A stretch of DNA of 64,000 bases from positions 3,139,252 through 3,203,251 of the forward strand of contig NZ_CP004078.1 in assembly GCF_000612505.1 (NCBI RefSeq). Reading direction: 5' to 3'. This DNA is from Paenibacillus sabinae T27 (GTDB lineage Bacteria; Bacillota; Bacilli; Paenibacillales; Paenibacillaceae). Made by a program: the position numbers and the translations under genes. Below are positions 62,423 through 64,000 of this stretch, in pieces (positions within the stretch are counted from its first letter, which is position 1; each line of letters opens with the position of its first letter). The notes under the pieces are model-generated. The model saw only the letters and a program-made list of their open reading frames with translations. It had not been told where the DNA came from and did not search any database.

Positions 62423-62532
62423 CAAGCTTCCGGGAAGCGGAAACGGCGGGGCCGTCCTCTAAAGACGGATGTCCGTCTCTCGCAGGCATATAGACATGGC
62501 TAAAGCGCGAGGCTTAACCTGACTATATGTTC
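62423..62532 (+). repeat. Dispersed structured repeat, copy 3 (divergent)
   Basis: Upstream of polC. It keeps GGAAACGG...CCGTCTC, the TCTCG link, the second stem CATATAG.CA/TG.CTATATG (62487-62496 with 62520-62529) and a GCGA loop (62507-62510). The stem sequence differs from copies 1 and 2 but both sides changed together. Confidence 0.65.
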
Positions 62533-62557
62533 AAAAGCGCCCGGGCTTGTTCGCCCG
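62533..62557 (-). terminator. Terminator candidate of proS
   Basis: CGGGC/GCCCG stem (62542-62546 with 62553-62557) with extra pairs, followed by GCGCTTTTGAAC on the minus strand. Short T tract, moderate strength. Confidence 0.5.
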
Positions 62558-62622
62558 CCGTCTCCTAATCGCCGAAAGCTTGCATTCGTTTTATCCTATA
62601 TTTTGAAAAATCCTGCGTCCTT

Positions 62623-64000
62623 CTAGTACGCTTTGGCAAACACGACCGTATGCTGTGCCGGCTCGCCGCAGCAAATACACTTCGTCTTCGTTTCACCCGG
62701 TTCAAAAGGAATGTTCCGGCTCGTTGCCCCAGTCTCTTCCTTCACCTGTGCTTCGCAGGCATCGTCGCCGCACCAGCCAGCCAGCGCAAACCCTCGTTTC
62801 TCTTCCATGGCCGCCTTCATTTCGTCCAGCGTTTCTACGGAATAGAAATGCTCCTCACGGAATTTGAGCGCCCGCTCGAACATTTCATTATGAACCTGCT
62901 CCAGCATAGCTTGTACTTCTTCCACCAGGCGATCCTGCTGAACGATTTTCTTCTCGCCGCTGATTCGAGAGACCAGCACGCAGACGCCGTTCTCCATATC
63001 GCGAGGTCCAAGCTCCAGTCTGACCGGAACGCCGCGCATTTCGTACTCGTTGAATTTCCAGCCTGGCGTTACATCGGAGCGGTCGTCAACCCGCACGCGG
63101 ATGCCTGCCGTTTTCAGGTCCTTGAACAGCTCGTCCGTCCGTGCAATAACGGCTTCCCGCGTCTTCGGAGGACCGATAGGAATCATGATGACCTGAGTCG
63201 GCGCGACTTTAGGAGGCAGTGCGAGACCGCGATCGTCGCCGTGAACCATAATCATCGAACCGATCATGCGTGTGCTTGTCCCCCATGATGTTGTATGCAC
63301 ATATTCCAGATTGTTGTCGCGGCTGAGATACTGAATGTCGAAGGCAACGGCAAACTTGGTGCCCAGATAGTGGGAGGTTCCCGCCTGAACGGCGCGTCCA
63401 TCCTTCATCATTGCCTCGATCGAATACGTATCCACAGCTCCGGCAAAACGCTCGGAAGGCGTCTTCTGGCCGGTAATAACCGGAATTGCCAGATAGCCTT
63501 CGACGAAATCCCGATAAACTTCAAGCATCTGCATGGTTTCCTCGCGCGCTTCGGTCTCATTCTCATGCGCTGTATGCCCTTCCTGCCACAAAAATTCGCT
63601 TGTGCGCAGGAAAGGAAGCGTCCGCTTTTCCCAACGAACGACATTCGCCCACTGGTTGATCAGAACCGGCAGATCCCGGTACGACTGAATCCATTTGGAA
63701 TACATGTGTCCAATCATTGTTTCGGAGGTCGGCCGAATCGCCAGACGCTCTTCCAGCTTCTCACCGCCGGCTTCCGTTACCCATGGCAGTTCCGGATTGA
63801 AGCCTTCGACATGCTCTTTCTCCTTCTGAAAGAAGCTTTCCGGGATGAACAGCGGGAAATAGGCATTACGATGTCCCGTTTCTTTGAAACGCCGGTTCAT
63901 CTCTTCCTGGATATGCTCCCAGATTTCATAGCCGTCCGGCTTGAACACGATACAGCCGCGCACCGGGGAGTAATCCATCAGATCGGCTTTCTTGATAACA
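62623..64000 (-). CDS. proS: Prolyl-tRNA synthetase, archaeal/eukaryotic-like type (5' end cut)
   Basis: The last 458 residues of a class II prolyl-tRNA synthetase; the frame is open through the window edge (VIKKADL precedes MDYSPVRG), so the true start is outside. Motif 2 is around RPTSETMIGHMYSKWI and TLPFLRTSEFLWQEGHT; motif 3 is in the SWGTSTRMIGSMIMVHGDD region. It lacks the bacterial editing insertion and carries the C-terminal zinc-binding domain (CGDDACE ... CICCGE) and terminal Tyr of the archaeal/eukaryotic type. Without that insertion, misacylated Ala/Cys-tRNA(Pro) must be cleared in trans; ebsC at 4547 could do the latter. Confidence 0.93.
   Translation of the reverse strand, partial: VIKKADLMDYSPVRGCIVFKPDGYEIWEHIQEEMNRRFKETGHRNAYFPLFIPESFFQKEKEHVEGFNPELPWVTEAGGEKLEERLAIRPTSETMIGHMYSKWIQSYRDLPVLINQWANVVRWEKRTLPFLRTSEFLWQEGHTAHENETEAREETMQMLEVYRDFVEGYLAIPVITGQKTPSERFAGAVDTYSIEAMMKDGRAVQAGTSHYLGTKFAVAFDIQYLSRDNNLEYVHTTSWGTSTRMIGSMIMVHGDDRGLALPPKVAPTQVIMIPIGPPKTREAVIARTDELFKDLKTAGIRVRVDDRSDVTPGWKFNEYEMRGVPVRLELGPRDMENGVCVLVSRISGEKKIVQQDRLVEEVQAMLEQVHNEMFERALKFREEHFYSVETLDEMKAAMEEKRGFALAGWCGDDACEAQVKEETGATSRNIPFEPGETKTKCICCGEPAQHTVVFAKAY

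Noticed and set aside
62346..62489. N-terminal extension of polC by 48 codons
   Set aside because: The extension runs into repeat copy 3 and lacks a ribosome site; MAFSEEKRKRFELL with GGTGGGGAG before it is the proper start.

Overview
This window is a chromosomal segment of a spore-forming, Gram-positive member of the Bacillales, most likely Paenibacillus. The evidence is gene content and order: dipicolinate synthase, SpoVS, SleB, SpoIIIE and TepA lie within the conserved polC-to-miaB block known from Bacillus subtilis, with moderately GC-rich codon use, many GTG/TTG starts and strong AGGAGG ribosome binding sites. Apart from two plus-strand genes near the left end (an old-yellow-enzyme oxidoreductase and a zinc phospholipase C-like protein), every gene is on the minus strand, so the window reads as transcription from right to left.

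From the right end the order is proS (cut by the window edge) and polC; then a five-gene carbohydrate-uptake module (YesM-type sensor kinase, solute-binding lipoprotein, two permeases, YesN-type response regulator) sitting between polC and rimP; then the translation/transcription operon rimP-nusA-ylxR-ylxQ-infB-rbfA-nrnA-truB-ribF, followed by rpsO and pnp. Next come ylxY, mlpA, dut, the spore dipicolinate operon dpaA-dpaB, the lysine/DAP genes dapG-dapA, rnjB, tepA-ylzJ, spoIIIE, sleB, the ymfF-ymfH-ymfI group, ymfJ, ymfK and rodZ, a 53-residue membrane protein, yajQ, rimO-pgsA-cinA, recA-recX, rny-ymdB-spoVS, a membrane dipeptidase, a stand-alone pduL, an MFS transporter, ebsC, and miaB-ricA(ymcA).

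The parts cooperate around growth and sporulation. RNA metabolism is dense (RNase J, RNase Y, PNPase, NrnA, YmdB, RicA, RnpM). Several promoters fit the expected regulators: a LexA box at recA, sigma-H-like at spoVS, sigma-G-like at sleB, a weaker sigma-K-like site at dpaA, and a CcpA cre-like site before the sugar-binding lipoprotein. Leader structures of regulatory appearance precede rimP-nusA, rpsO, pnp and rny.

The least explained features are a roughly 100-bp structured intergenic repeat present three times (recA-recX, pnp-ylxY, proS-polC), with base changes that preserve pairing in its main helix, and an apparent ATT start codon on ymdB. I saw no prophage, transposase, CRISPR array, rRNA or tRNA gene. 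All identifications come from reading motifs, gene order and spacing; no database search was run.
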